64,000 nucleotides of DNA from Actinacidiphila yeochonensis CN732 (GTDB taxonomy: Bacteria; Actinomycetota; Actinomycetes; Streptomycetales; Streptomycetaceae), in contig NZ_JQNR01000003.1 of the NCBI RefSeq assembly GCF_000745345.1, positions 186,001 to 250,000 on the forward strand, written 5' to 3'. Below the pieces are notes generated by a model. The model was not told the origin of the DNA and did no database searches. It worked only from the letters and a program-made list of their open reading frames with translations. Positions 7,808 through 16,523 of this stretch are shown here, piece after piece (position 1 is the stretch's first letter; each line of letters starts with the position of its first letter). A program made the translations under genes and the position numbers.

Positions 7808-9724
7808 TCACGCCCCTGCCTGGCCGGTGGCGGCGACGCCGTCCCCGCCTGCCGGACGTGGCGCGGGTACGGCCCCGGCAGCCGGGGCGTCGGCGGCGTC
7901 CTTGGAGTGGAACTCCAGCTGGCGGCGGCGGTTGGGGATGAGCCCCTCGGGCCGGAAGCGCATGATCAGCACCAGGGTGACGCCGAAGGCGAGGAGTTCG
8001 TAGCGCTGGAGGAAGGCGAGCTTCTCCGGCACCAGGTACAGCAGGGCGGCGCCCAGCACCGGGCCGCTGACCGTGCCCATGCCGCCCAGTACGACGGCGG
8101 CCAGCAGGAACGCGGAGTTCGGCGGCGCGGCGCCGGAGAACTGGTAGGGGCTGGGCACCACGCTGTAGGTGACGTGGGCGCTGACGGTGCCGGCCAGGCC
8201 GGCCAGGGCGGCGCCGAGGGCAAAGGCGACCAGCTTGACGCGGAAGCCGTTGATGCCCATGGCGGTGGCGGCCGTCTCGTCCTCGCGGATGGCGATCCAG
8301 GACCGGCCGATGCGGGAGTCGGCGGCCCGGGTGAAGACCGTCACCACGATGATGGTGATGACGAGCATCAGCAGGTAGTAGTTGGCGAACCGGCCCAGGG
8401 TGAAGGAGCCGACGTCGTGCGAGTCGCCGAGGTTGTAGCCGAAGATCGACAGGTCGGGGATCTGCGCGATGCCGTTGGGGCCGCCGGTGACCTTCGGGCC
8501 GGAGACACCGTCGAGGTTGTTGACGGCGATGCGGAAGATCTCACCGAAGCCGAGGGTGACGATGGCCAGGTAGTCGCCGCGCAGCCGCAGCGTGGGGGCG
8601 CCGATGAGGACGCCGAAGACCAGCGAGGCGCCCATGCCGACCAGCGCGGCGGCCCAGAACGGGAACTGGGTGCCGGACCATATGGAGTACGGCGAGCCGG
8701 ACACGAGGGCGGCCGCGTAGGCGCCGACGCCGAGGAAGGCGACGTAGCCGAGGTCGAGCAGGCCGGTGAGGCCGACGACGATGTTCAGGCCGAGGGCGAC
8801 GGTGCCGAAGATGAGGATGTTGACGCCCAGGTTCGCGAAGTGCTCGTTGTTCTGCGCGAAGGGGTAGGCGATGGCCGCGATGACGCCCACCGTCATCGCG
8901 AACGGCCGGTGGTCGGCCGTGAGCTGGGAGAACTGCCGGGTCAGGCCGGCCGCGGCGAACGCCCACAGGGCGAAGGCGACGAGGATGAGGTAGCCGACGA
9001 AGATCTCGGTGTAGCCGGTGGCCAGGCCGTAGGTGAGGACCTTCAGGCCGGCCGCGGCGACGACGGCGATCACCAGGTACTGCAGTGCGGCGGGCAGCCC
9101 GCGCGGGTCGGGCACCGGCAGCGCGCCGTGCCGCAGCCGGGCCTGGCGCAGCGTCCGGTAGCCGCCGCGGGCGGCGCCGTTCTCGCTGAACCGGCCGAGT
9201 TCGTAGTACTCGGCCTCGGGGTCCTCCAGCGGGTGGCGGTCCAGCGGCAGCGCGAGGGTGCCGACGAGCAGCAGCAGGGAGGCGACGGCGGCGACGAAGC
9301 CGCCCGGGTCGAGGTTGGCCAGGCCGCCGAGCTCCTTGGCGATGGCCAGCACGGTGTACCAGGTGGTGCCGAAGGTGCCGGCCGCCAGCAGCATCACGGG
9401 GTTGGCGGACCGGTTGGGCACCAGCCAGCGCAGGCCCCTGACGCCGAAGCAGCCCAGCGCGAGCAGGCCGGTGAGGAGGGCGCCGACCAGGGTGAGGACC
9501 TGGAGGCCGCCGGGGTAGCCGTAGACGGTCAGGTCGCCGGGGAAGGCGTCGGTGTACGTCCACGACATGAGGGTGGACGCGACGGTGCCGGCGACGCCGA
9601 GGAGGGTGAGCACCCGGGCGGCGAGCGGCGGCAGGGTGACGAAGGAGTCCTTGCGGGGCGCGGACGGGTCGGTGGTGCCCAGGGCGGGTCCGGCGGTCAG
9701 CGGCGTGGTGGGGATGTCGGTCAT
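7808..9724 (-). CDS. livM: Branched-chain amino acid ABC transporter permease LivM (long form)
   Basis: Membrane permease subunit paired with LivH. The 638 residues are about twice the size of E. coli-type LivM: an N-terminal part of roughly 270 residues contains several hydrophobic helices and a charged cytoplasmic stretch (HPLEDPEAEYYELGRF), followed by the conserved LivM core (GLTGLLDLGYVAFLGVGAY; GDYLAIVTLGFGEIFR; DSRIGRSWIAIREDE). Long LivM forms are common in Streptomyces. The ATG at 9724 lies just past the livH stop (9730-9732). The open frame extends upstream to 10900, but that is a shadow of livH. Confidence 0.92.
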   Translation of the reverse strand: MTDIPTTPLTAGPALGTTDPSAPRKDSFVTLPPLAARVLTLLGVAGTVASTLMSWTYTDAFPGDLTVYGYPGGLQVLTLVGALLTGLLALGCFGVRGLRWLVPNRSANPVMLLAAGTFGTTWYTVLAIAKELGGLANLDPGGFVAAVASLLLLVGTLALPLDRHPLEDPEAEYYELGRFSENGAARGGYRTLRQARLRHGALPVPDPRGLPAALQYLVIAVVAAAGLKVLTYGLATGYTEIFVGYLILVAFALWAFAAAGLTRQFSQLTADHRPFAMTVGVIAAIAYPFAQNNEHFANLGVNILIFGTVALGLNIVVGLTGLLDLGYVAFLGVGAYAAALVSGSPYSIWSGTQFPFWAAALVGMGASLVFGVLIGAPTLRLRGDYLAIVTLGFGEIFRIAVNNLDGVSGPKVTGGPNGIAQIPDLSIFGYNLGDSHDVGSFTLGRFANYYLLMLVITIIVVTVFTRAADSRIGRSWIAIREDETAATAMGINGFRVKLVAFALGAALAGLAGTVSAHVTYSVVPSPYQFSGAAPPNSAFLLAAVVLGGMGTVSGPVLGAALLYLVPEKLAFLQRYELLAFGVTLVLIMRFRPEGLIPNRRRQLEFHSKDAADAPAAGAVPAPRPAGGDGVAATGQAGA

Positions 9725-9729
9725 CGCTC

Positions 9730-10659
9730 TCACGCCCTGTCCGCGACGCGCTCGCCGAGCAGGCCCTGGGGCCGGACCAGCAGCACGACGATGAGGAGCA
9801 CGAACGCCCACACGTTGGACCATCCCTGGCCGCCGAGCTGCTCCATGCCGGGGATATTGGAGATGTACGCGGACGCGCAGGATTCGGCGACGCCGAGGAC
9901 GAGGCCGCCGAGCATGGCGCCGTAGATGTTGCCGATGCCGCCGAGGACGGCGGCGGTGAACGCCTTGAGGCCGGCCTGGAAGCCCATGTTGTAGCTGACC
10001 TGGCCGTACTTGAGGCCGGAGGCGACGCCGGCGACGGCGGCGAACAGGCCGCCGATGGCGAAGGCGACGACGATGATGCGGTTGGTGTCGATGCCCATCA
10101 GCTGCGCGGTGTCCGGGTCCTGCGCGGTGGCCTGCATGGCGCGGCCGGTGCGGCTGGTGCGGACGAAGAAGGCCAGGCCGACCATGCACACGACGGCGGC
10201 GACGACGAGGAAGATGTCGTTGGGCTGGATGTCGACGGAGCCGACGTGGTACGGGTGGGTGCCCAGCTGCGGGAAGTTCTTGGCGCTGTCGGCGCCCGGG
10301 TACGCCACGAAGACGATCTGCTGGAGGGTCAGCGAGATGCCGATCGCGGTGATCAGCGGGGCCAGCCGCGGGGCGTTGCGCAACGGCCGGTAGGCGAAGC
10401 GCTCGGCGCCGACGGCGATGAGGACGGAGACGAGCGCGCCGCCGACCAGCATCAGGGGCAGGCCGACCCATATGGACGTGCCGTGCGGGAGGTTGGTCCA
10501 GACGGCGAGCGCGCCGAACGCGCCGGTCATGAAGATCTCGCCATGGGCGAAGTTGATGAGCTGGACGATGCCGTACACCATCGTGTAGCCGATGGCGATG
10601 AGCCCGTACATCGAGCCGAGGAACAGCCCGTTGGCCAGCTGTTGCGGCAGGGTGTGCAC
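9730..10659 (-). CDS. livH: Branched-chain amino acid ABC transporter permease LivH
   Basis: Permease subunit of 309 residues, the normal family length, with about eight hydrophobic helices. The characteristic N-terminal region (GLIAIGYTMVYGIVQLINFA) and the conserved motif RTSRTGRAMQATAQDPDTAQ are present. The start is GTG at 10659 with GGAGG eight to nine bases upstream. It follows livK after 204 bases that contain two stem-loops, which may set a lower expression level for the membrane genes than for the binding protein. Confidence 0.93.
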   Translation of the reverse strand: MHTLPQQLANGLFLGSMYGLIAIGYTMVYGIVQLINFAHGEIFMTGAFGALAVWTNLPHGTSIWVGLPLMLVGGALVSVLIAVGAERFAYRPLRNAPRLAPLITAIGISLTLQQIVFVAYPGADSAKNFPQLGTHPYHVGSVDIQPNDIFLVVAAVVCMVGLAFFVRTSRTGRAMQATAQDPDTAQLMGIDTNRIIVVAFAIGGLFAAVAGVASGLKYGQVSYNMGFQAGLKAFTAAVLGGIGNIYGAMLGGLVLGVAESCASAYISNIPGMEQLGGQGWSNVWAFVLLIVVLLVRPQGLLGERVADRA

Positions 10660-10796
10660 CGCATGGCCTCCATGTCGCTTTGGGGAGCGGGTGTGGGCGG
10701 GTGTGGGCGGGACGGATGGGTGGTTCGGGGACCGGTTCGGGGACCGGGCCCGGCTGGGGTGCCGGGTCCCGGTCGTGTCCCGGGCCGGATGCGCGC

Positions 10797-10830
10797 GGGC
10801 CGCGCGGTCGGTGGTCCGTCCGCGCGGCCC
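10797..10830. terminator. Stem-loop between livK and livH (second)
   Basis: 11-base perfect stem (10797-10807 with 10820-10830) and 12-base loop within the livK-livH spacer. Upstream of livH lie two copies of GTTCGGGGACCG. It could be a partial terminator or RNase barrier. Confidence 0.5.
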
Positions 10831-10842
10831 GGGGAGCGCGCC

Positions 10843-10865
10843 GATCCGGCCTGGGGGGCCGGATC
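10843..10865. terminator. Stem-loop abutting the livK stop codon
   Basis: Nine-base perfect stem GATCCGGCC/GGCCGGATC with a 5-base loop; the arm overlaps the livK stop codon (10864-10866). Such hairpins after a binding-protein gene usually stabilise its mRNA and reduce read-through into the permease genes. Confidence 0.55.
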
Positions 10866-12114
10866 AGCCCTGGTAGAGGCCGCTCTTCACGGCCGTCCAC
10901 TTGCCGCCCTTGACCTGGTACACCGTCAGCTGCTTGTTGGTGGTGTCCCCGTACTGGTCGAACGAGACATGGCCGGCGATGCCGTCGAAGTCGGCCTTCT
11001 GGACGGCGTCGACGAGCTTGGCGCGGGCGTCGGCCATGGCCGGCAGCTTGCCGCCGTTGCCGTCCATGACCGTCTTGACGGCGTTGATGATGGCGGTGGC
11101 GGCGTCGTAGGAGTAGCCGCCGTAGGTGCCGTAGTCGCCCGGGTAGCCCTTCTCCTTGTACTCCTTGATGAAGTTCTGGGCCGCGGGGAGGGTGGCGACG
11201 GGCTGGCCGACGGAGGTGACGAGGTCGCCCTCGGACGCGGCGCCGGCCACCTTGATGTAGGTGTCGGAGAAGACGCCGTCGCCGCCCATCAGCGGGATGT
11301 GGTCGCCGGCCGCCTTGAGCTGCTTGGTGATCAGCTCCGCCTCGTCGTACTGGCCGCCGTAGTACACCATGTCGGCGTGCGAGTTCTTGATCTTGGTGAC
11401 CAGGGTCGAGAAGTCGGTGTCGGCGGTGTTGACGTGGTCGGTGCCGACGACCTTGCCGCCGAGCTGGGCGTAGCGCTGCTTGAAGACGCCCGCGAGGCCG
11501 GCGCCGTACGACTGCTTGTCGTCGACGACGAACGCGGTCGCCTTCTTCAGCGTGTTGAAGGCGTAGTCCGCCGCGAAGCCGCCCTGGTTGGCGTCGGTGG
11601 TGGCGGTGCGGAAGTAGGTCTTGAAGGGGCGGACCTTCTTGCCGCTGGCCCAGTCGCTGCCCTGGGTCAGGGCCGGGTTGGTGTTGGCCGGGGAGATCTC
11701 GACCAGGTTGGCGTTGGCGAACACCTGCTGCATCGAGGTGGCGACGTTGGAGTTCAGCGGGCCGATCGCGCCGATGACGTTGTCGTCCTGGACGAGCTGG
11801 GTGGCGTTCTGCTGGCCGGTGGCCGGCAGCGTCTTGTCGTCGAGGGCCTCCACCTTGAAGGTGACGCCGGGGACGAGCTTCTTGGCGTTCGCGTCGTCGA
11901 CCGCGATCTTCGTGCCGTACTCCAGGCCGAGGCCGGTGGCGGAGTTCTCACCGGTCAGTGGGGCGTCGACGCCGATGGTGAGCGTGATGTTGCCTCCGCC
12001 GCTGCTTCCTCCGTCGCTCTTCTTGCTGTCGTCGCTGCGCGAGCCGCAGGCGCTCAGGGTGAGGGCTCCTGCGGTGACGGCAGTGGTCAGCAGTAGCAAG
12101 GAACGGTGTCGCAC
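10864..12114 (-). CDS. livK: Branched-chain amino acid ABC transporter substrate-binding lipoprotein LivK
   Basis: Periplasmic-binding-protein-like lipoprotein of 416 residues that captures branched-chain or related amino acids. The signal peptide MRHRSLLLLTTAVTAG leads to the lipobox LSAC with the lipidated Cys near residue 23, followed by a Ser/Gly/Lys linker. The mature part has the type-1 binding fold motifs (GVDAPLTGENSATGLGLEYG, YDAATAIINAVK). I chose the GTG at 12114, preceded by AAAGGAC, over the much longer open frame from 12483 because the signal peptide begins there. First gene of livKHMGF. Confidence 0.93.
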   Translation of the reverse strand: MRHRSLLLLTTAVTAGALTLSACGSRSDDSKKSDGGSSGGGNITLTIGVDAPLTGENSATGLGLEYGTKIAVDDANAKKLVPGVTFKVEALDDKTLPATGQQNATQLVQDDNVIGAIGPLNSNVATSMQQVFANANLVEISPANTNPALTQGSDWASGKKVRPFKTYFRTATTDANQGGFAADYAFNTLKKATAFVVDDKQSYGAGLAGVFKQRYAQLGGKVVGTDHVNTADTDFSTLVTKIKNSHADMVYYGGQYDEAELITKQLKAAGDHIPLMGGDGVFSDTYIKVAGAASEGDLVTSVGQPVATLPAAQNFIKEYKEKGYPGDYGTYGGYSYDAATAIINAVKTVMDGNGGKLPAMADARAKLVDAVQKADFDGIAGHVSFDQYGDTTNKQLTVYQVKGGKWTAVKSGLYQG

Positions 12115-12761
12115 GGTTTGTCCTTTCCCCGGTTCCGGCCGATCTGCTGAGGGGCCGGAACCGCGCGCTTCATCGGAACGCCGATATCCAGCGGCGCGGT
12201 GACTGGCCGTGACTCTAAGGGGGTTGCAATGCCCCAGACAGAGACCAGAGGAAGAGTGTGACTGTCTTGTTATGCCAAACGGGTAATCTTGAGCTTCATT
12301 TGAGGTTCGGCCGCGCGGTGATCGCGATTCGGGTCCTCCGCGGATTCCCGGCGGACGGCGCATCCAGGGAAATCCGCACTTCCGTCCGGCCGCCCGGGCA
12401 CTCGCCCCCGCATCCGCCGGTGGGCTCAACTCCTCTCCGCGCAAGGGGGGTTCGAGCCACTCATGGAACACCGGCCGGACCACGGGAGGACGGCCGCGTT
12501 TTCGGAGAGTAACCCCCGAGGCAATATTGCCCCTTTGTTACGGGGCGTTAATTGTGGAGGTCGCGTCGCCGCCGCGTGCGCGCGACATGTGGTTGTTCGG
12601 GATATTCCGTGTTTCCGGGATGCTTCGCCTCGGCCCGGGCCCTATGCGTGATCACGAACCCGGTGCGAGGGCATCGCACGGCGATGGCGCGTCCGGGCGG
12701 GCCCGGCAGCACCGGGGGCCGCCGCCCGGCGGTTCGGCACACCGGACAACGCGGTCCCATG
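12115..12761. other. Intergenic region upstream of livK
   Basis: About 650 bases without a credible gene. The part at 12220-12310 is AT-richer and should contain the livK promoter. A 12-base palindrome GGCAATATTGCC occurs at 12520-12531, followed by a short GCCCC/GGGGC inverted repeat (12529-12546). I could not assign a regulator to these sites. Confidence 0.5.
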
Positions 12762-12802
12762 CCGAGGGCCCCCGCCCGGCTGATACCGGACGGGGCCCTC
12801 GG
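12762..12802. terminator. Terminator downstream of pyruvate kinase
   Basis: 11-base perfect stem (12762-12772 with 12792-12802) and a 19-base loop that can itself fold, located 20 bases past the pyk stop codon on the leftward strand. Confidence 0.65.
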
Positions 12803-12821
12803 GTGGGAGCGGCGGAGCGGG

Positions 12822-14267
12822 TCAGTCCCGCCGGGGGCGGGGCGCGTCGTCCTCGCCGATGTGGTGGACACGCACCATGTTGGTGGTCCCGGACATGGCG
12901 GGCGGCGAACCGGCGGTGATGACGACCATGTCGCCCTTCTTGCAGCGGCCGATGCGCAGCAGCTCCTCGTCGACCTGCTGGACCATCTCGTCGGTGGTCT
13001 GCACGGTCGGGCCGAGGAAGGTCTCCACGCCCCAGGTGAGGCTGAGCTGCGAGCGGGTGGCCGGCTCGGGGGTGAAGGCGAGCACCGGGATCGGCGAGCG
13101 GTAGCGGGACAGCCGGCGCGCGGTGTCACCGGACTGGGTGAACGCCACCAGGTAGGTGGCGCCGAGGAAGTCGCCCATCTCCGCGGCGGCCCGGGCCACG
13201 GCGCCGCCCTGGGTGCGCGGCTTGCCGTCCTCGGTCAGCGGCGGCAGCCCGGCCGCCAGCACGTCCTCCTCCGCCGCGGCGACGATCCGGGACATGGTCT
13301 TGACCGTCTCGACGGCGTGCTTGCCGACGCTGGTCTCACCGGAGAGCATCACCGCGTCGGTGCCGTCGATGACGGCGTTGGCCACGTCGGACGCCTCGGC
13401 GCGGGTGGGGCGGGAGTTGTCGATCATCGAGTCGAGCATCTGGGTGGCGACGATGACCGGCTTGGCGTTGCGCCGGGCGAGCGCGACGGCGCGCTTCTGC
13501 ACCATCGGCACGGCCTCCAGCGGCATCTCCACGCCCAGGTCGCCGCGGGCGACCATGATGCCGTCGAAGGCGTCGACGATCTCCTCCAGGTTCTCCACCG
13601 CCTGCGGCTTCTCCACCTTGGCGATGACCGGGACCCGGCGGCCCTCCTCCTCCATGACGCGCACCACGTCGTCCATGTCGCGCGCGCTGCGCACGAACGA
13701 CAGCGCGATCACGTCGGCGCCGGTGCGCAGCGCCCAGCGCAGGTCGCGCACGTCCTTGTCGGACAGGGCGGGCACCGACACGGCGACGCCGGGCAGGTTG
13801 AGGCCCTTGTGGTCGGAGATCCAGCCGCCCTCGATGACCAGGGTGTGGACCCGGGGGCCCTCGACGCCGGTCACCTCCAGGGTGACCCGGCCGTCGTCGA
13901 CCAGGATCCGCTCGCCGCGCGCCACGTCGGCGGCCAGGCCCTTGTACGTGGTGCCGCAGGCGCGCTGGTCGCCCTCGATGTCGTCGACGCTGATGGTGAA
14001 CTCGTCGCCGCGTTCGAGGAGTACGGGGCCCTCGCCGAAGTGCCCCAGCCTGATCTTCGGGCCCTGGAGGTCCGCGAGCACCCCGACGCTGCGGCCGCTC
14101 TCGTCGGCCGCCTTCCGGACCCGTCGGTAGCGGTCCTCGTGCTCGGCGTAGCTGCCATGGCTCAGGTTCAGCCGGGCTACGTCCATTCCGGCCTCGACCA
14201 GTGCCTTGATCTGGTCGTACGAGTCGGTGGCGGGGCCCAGGGTGCAGACAATTTTGGCTCGGCGCAT
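12822..14267 (-). CDS. pyk: Pyruvate kinase
   Basis: Converts phosphoenolpyruvate and ADP to pyruvate and ATP, the last step of glycolysis, in the cytoplasm. The 481 residues match bacterial pyruvate kinases. The N-terminus MRRAKIVCTLGPAT is the family start, LSHGSYAEHE and ADLQGPKIRLG follow, and the active-site signature MVARGDLGVEMP with VIAKVEKPQAVEN is intact. The C-terminal allosteric domain is complete. I chose the ATG at 14267 by homology; no clear Shine-Dalgarno precedes it, and the open frame extends 28 codons further. Monocistronic, with a hairpin downstream. Confidence 0.95.
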   Translation of the reverse strand: MRRAKIVCTLGPATDSYDQIKALVEAGMDVARLNLSHGSYAEHEDRYRRVRKAADESGRSVGVLADLQGPKIRLGHFGEGPVLLERGDEFTISVDDIEGDQRACGTTYKGLAADVARGERILVDDGRVTLEVTGVEGPRVHTLVIEGGWISDHKGLNLPGVAVSVPALSDKDVRDLRWALRTGADVIALSFVRSARDMDDVVRVMEEEGRRVPVIAKVEKPQAVENLEEIVDAFDGIMVARGDLGVEMPLEAVPMVQKRAVALARRNAKPVIVATQMLDSMIDNSRPTRAEASDVANAVIDGTDAVMLSGETSVGKHAVETVKTMSRIVAAAEEDVLAAGLPPLTEDGKPRTQGGAVARAAAEMGDFLGATYLVAFTQSGDTARRLSRYRSPIPVLAFTPEPATRSQLSLTWGVETFLGPTVQTTDEMVQQVDEELLRIGRCKKGDMVVITAGSPPAMSGTTNMVRVHHIGEDDAPRPRRD

Positions 14268-14687
14268 GTGTCGAGCGTATGACTTACCGGTTGGTAGGGA
14301 TGGCGATGACGGCAACAGTCCAACGACGTCTGGATTAAAGCTTGTTGACAAACGCAGATGTGGGCGCTAATCCGCTCGGATGAGCGCATCCGGCGCGGTC
14401 GGGTGACTCCGCGCCACCCGGACAGCGTCCGGCCGCCCGCCCGGACCCGGCCACCGAAGGACCCCGCGGCGCCCCGCCGGGCCGCACCCCGCGGCGCCCC
14501 CGCCGCACCCGCCACGCCGCGCCAGACTGCTCCGCCGCAGGCCGGAGGGGGTGCCGAGGTGAGCCATCGGACCAGGCCGCGCGGTCCGCCGCCGACCGCC
14601 GGGGTGGCCTCGGACCCCCCTCTTGGGCCATGATCTACGCGCGTTGTCATGCACGGGCACACGCGACACCGATCCCAGGAGTTTGGA
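14268..14687. other. Divergent intergenic region pyk / phosphoesterase
   Basis: 420 bases between two divergent genes. It contains the rightward promoter candidate listed below near its pyk end; the remainder (14400-14630) is GC-rich with repeated CGGCGCCCC motifs and no credible gene. No PHO-box-like repeats were recognised. Confidence 0.45.
14345..14373 (+). promoter_or_regulatory. Candidate promoter for the phosphoesterase gene
   Basis: A perfect -35 hexamer TTGACA (14345-14350), 17-base spacer and TAATCC (14368-14373). The -35 and spacing are ideal; the -10 is only partly consensus. It would give a long leader of about 300 bases to the ATG at 14688. Confidence 0.4.
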
Positions 14688-16523
14688 ATGCCGCTCAACC
14701 GCAGGGACTTCATCAACCGCTCGGCGGCCACCGGCGCCGGCGTGGCACTGGCCGGCGGCGCCGGCGCGGCGCTCGCGCCGCAGGCGCAGGCCGACGACCG
14801 GCACCGCGGTGGCGGCCACGGCCACGAGCACGGCCCGACCACCTTCAGCCTGCGCGTGCTGGGCACCACGGACCTGCACGGACACGCTCTGAACTGGGAC
14901 TACTTCACCGACGCCGAGTACGACGACGCCACCCACAACGACGTCGGCCTGGCCAAGATCGCCACTCTGGTGGAGCAGGCCCGCGCCGAGAAGGGCCACG
15001 ACCGCACCCTCCTCGTCGACGCCGGCGACATCATCCAGGGCACCCAGCTCTCCTACTACTACGCGCGGGTGGAGCCGATCAGCGGCCGCCGCGGCGGCCC
15101 GCAGCACCCGATGGCGCTGGCCATGAACCACATGCGCTACGACGCGGCGGCCCTGGGCAACCACGAGTTCAACTACGGCATCCCGCTGCTGCGCGCCTTC
15201 CAGGAGCAGTGCGACTTCCCGCTGCTGGCCGCCAACGCGGTGGACGCCACCACCCTCAAGCCGGCCTTCCCGCCCTACCTGGTCAAGGAGGTGAAGGTGC
15301 CGGGCGGCCCGAGCGTCAAGATCGGCATCCTCGGCCTGACCAACCCCGGCATCGCGGTGTGGGACAAGGCCAACGTGCAGGGGCAGCTGGCCTTCCCCGG
15401 CCTGGTCGAGCAGGCGAAGCACTACGTGCCGAAGCTGCGCGCGATGGGCTGCGACGTGGTCTTCTGCACCGACCACTCCGGCCTGGACGGCTCCACCTCG
15501 TACGGCGACGCGATCCCCTACCCGGAGAACGCCTCCTCCCTGGTGGCCGCCCAGGTGCCCGGAATCGACGCGATCCTGGTCGGCCACACCCACGTCGAGC
15601 GCCCGCAGACGCTGGTGGTCAACGAGGAGACCGGCAAGACGGTGGTGCTGTCCGAGCCGCTGATGTGGGGCATGCGGCTGAGCGTCTTCGACATCGACCT
15701 GGAGCTGCGCCACGGCCGCTGGGAGGTCACCTCGGTCACGGCGGGCGTGCGCAACGCCAACACCGTCGCGGAGGACCCGGAGGTCGCCCGCCTGGTGCGC
15801 ACCGAGCACCAGAAGGTCGTCTCCTACGTCAACCAGGTCATCGGCACCTGCGCGGAGGAGATGAGCGCGGCGGAGTCGACGTACAAGGACACCCCGATCA
15901 TCGACTTCCTCAACCTGGTGCAGTCCGACACGGTGTCCGCCGCGCTGGCCGGCACCGCGTACGCGGACCTGCCGGTGCTGTCCGAGGCGTCGCCGTTCTC
16001 CCGTACCGCCTCCATCCCGGCCGGACAGGTCAGCCTGCGCGACGTGGCGGGCCTGTACGTCTACGAGAACACCCTGGACGCCAAGCTGCTGACGGGCGCG
16101 CAGGTCAAGGACTACCTGGAGTGGTCCGCGACGTACTTCAACCAGACCGCGCCGGACGCCCCGGTGGACCTGTCGGCGATCACCAACGCGAACAACACGC
16201 CGGACTACAGCTACGACGTGCTCAGCGGCGTCTCCTACGACATCGACATCGCCCAGCCGGCCGGCTCGCGGATCACCAACCTCACGCACGGCGGCCAGCC
16301 GGTCGACCCGGACGCGCAGTTCGTGCTGGCGGTGAACAACTACCGGTCCAGCGGCGGCAGCAACTACCCGCACGTGGCGACGGCGAAGTCGGTGTGGTCC
16401 AACTCCGACGAGATCCGCAACACGATCATCGCCTGGGTGCAGGCGCACGGCACGATCGACCCCTCCACCTTCGGCGGCGACGTGTGGCGGCTCACCCGTG
16501 ACGGAGTTCCGCTGTTCGCGTAG
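14688..16523 (+). CDS. Secreted 5'-nucleotidase/2',3'-cyclic phosphodiesterase-type metallophosphoesterase
   Basis: Extracellular UshA-like phosphoesterase of 611 residues that probably releases phosphate from nucleotides. A Tat signal (MPLNRRDFINRSAATG) ends near QAQA, and a His-rich linker follows. The calcineurin-like domain has the metal ligands in GTTDLHGH, DAGDIIQGT, GNHEFNYG and GHTHVE; the C-terminal 5'-nucleotidase domain carries NYRSSGGSNYP. The ATG at 14688 is chosen because AGGAG precedes it and the Tat motif begins there. The 3' end overlaps that of the convergent lysine hydroxylase gene by 32 bases. Phosphate control is expected for this family but no PHO box was seen. Confidence 0.92.
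   Translation: MPLNRRDFINRSAATGAGVALAGGAGAALAPQAQADDRHRGGGHGHEHGPTTFSLRVLGTTDLHGHALNWDYFTDAEYDDATHNDVGLAKIATLVEQARAEKGHDRTLLVDAGDIIQGTQLSYYYARVEPISGRRGGPQHPMALAMNHMRYDAAALGNHEFNYGIPLLRAFQEQCDFPLLAANAVDATTLKPAFPPYLVKEVKVPGGPSVKIGILGLTNPGIAVWDKANVQGQLAFPGLVEQAKHYVPKLRAMGCDVVFCTDHSGLDGSTSYGDAIPYPENASSLVAAQVPGIDAILVGHTHVERPQTLVVNEETGKTVVLSEPLMWGMRLSVFDIDLELRHGRWEVTSVTAGVRNANTVAEDPEVARLVRTEHQKVVSYVNQVIGTCAEEMSAAESTYKDTPIIDFLNLVQSDTVSAALAGTAYADLPVLSEASPFSRTASIPAGQVSLRDVAGLYVYENTLDAKLLTGAQVKDYLEWSATYFNQTAPDAPVDLSAITNANNTPDYSYDVLSGVSYDIDIAQPAGSRITNLTHGGQPVDPDAQFVLAVNNYRSSGGSNYPHVATAKSVWSNSDEIRNTIIAWVQAHGTIDPSTFGGDVWRLTRDGVPLFA

Noticed and set aside
9725..10900. Upstream extension of the livM reading frame
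   Set aside because: The extension is an Arg/Pro-rich shadow of livH; homology begins at the ATG at 9724.
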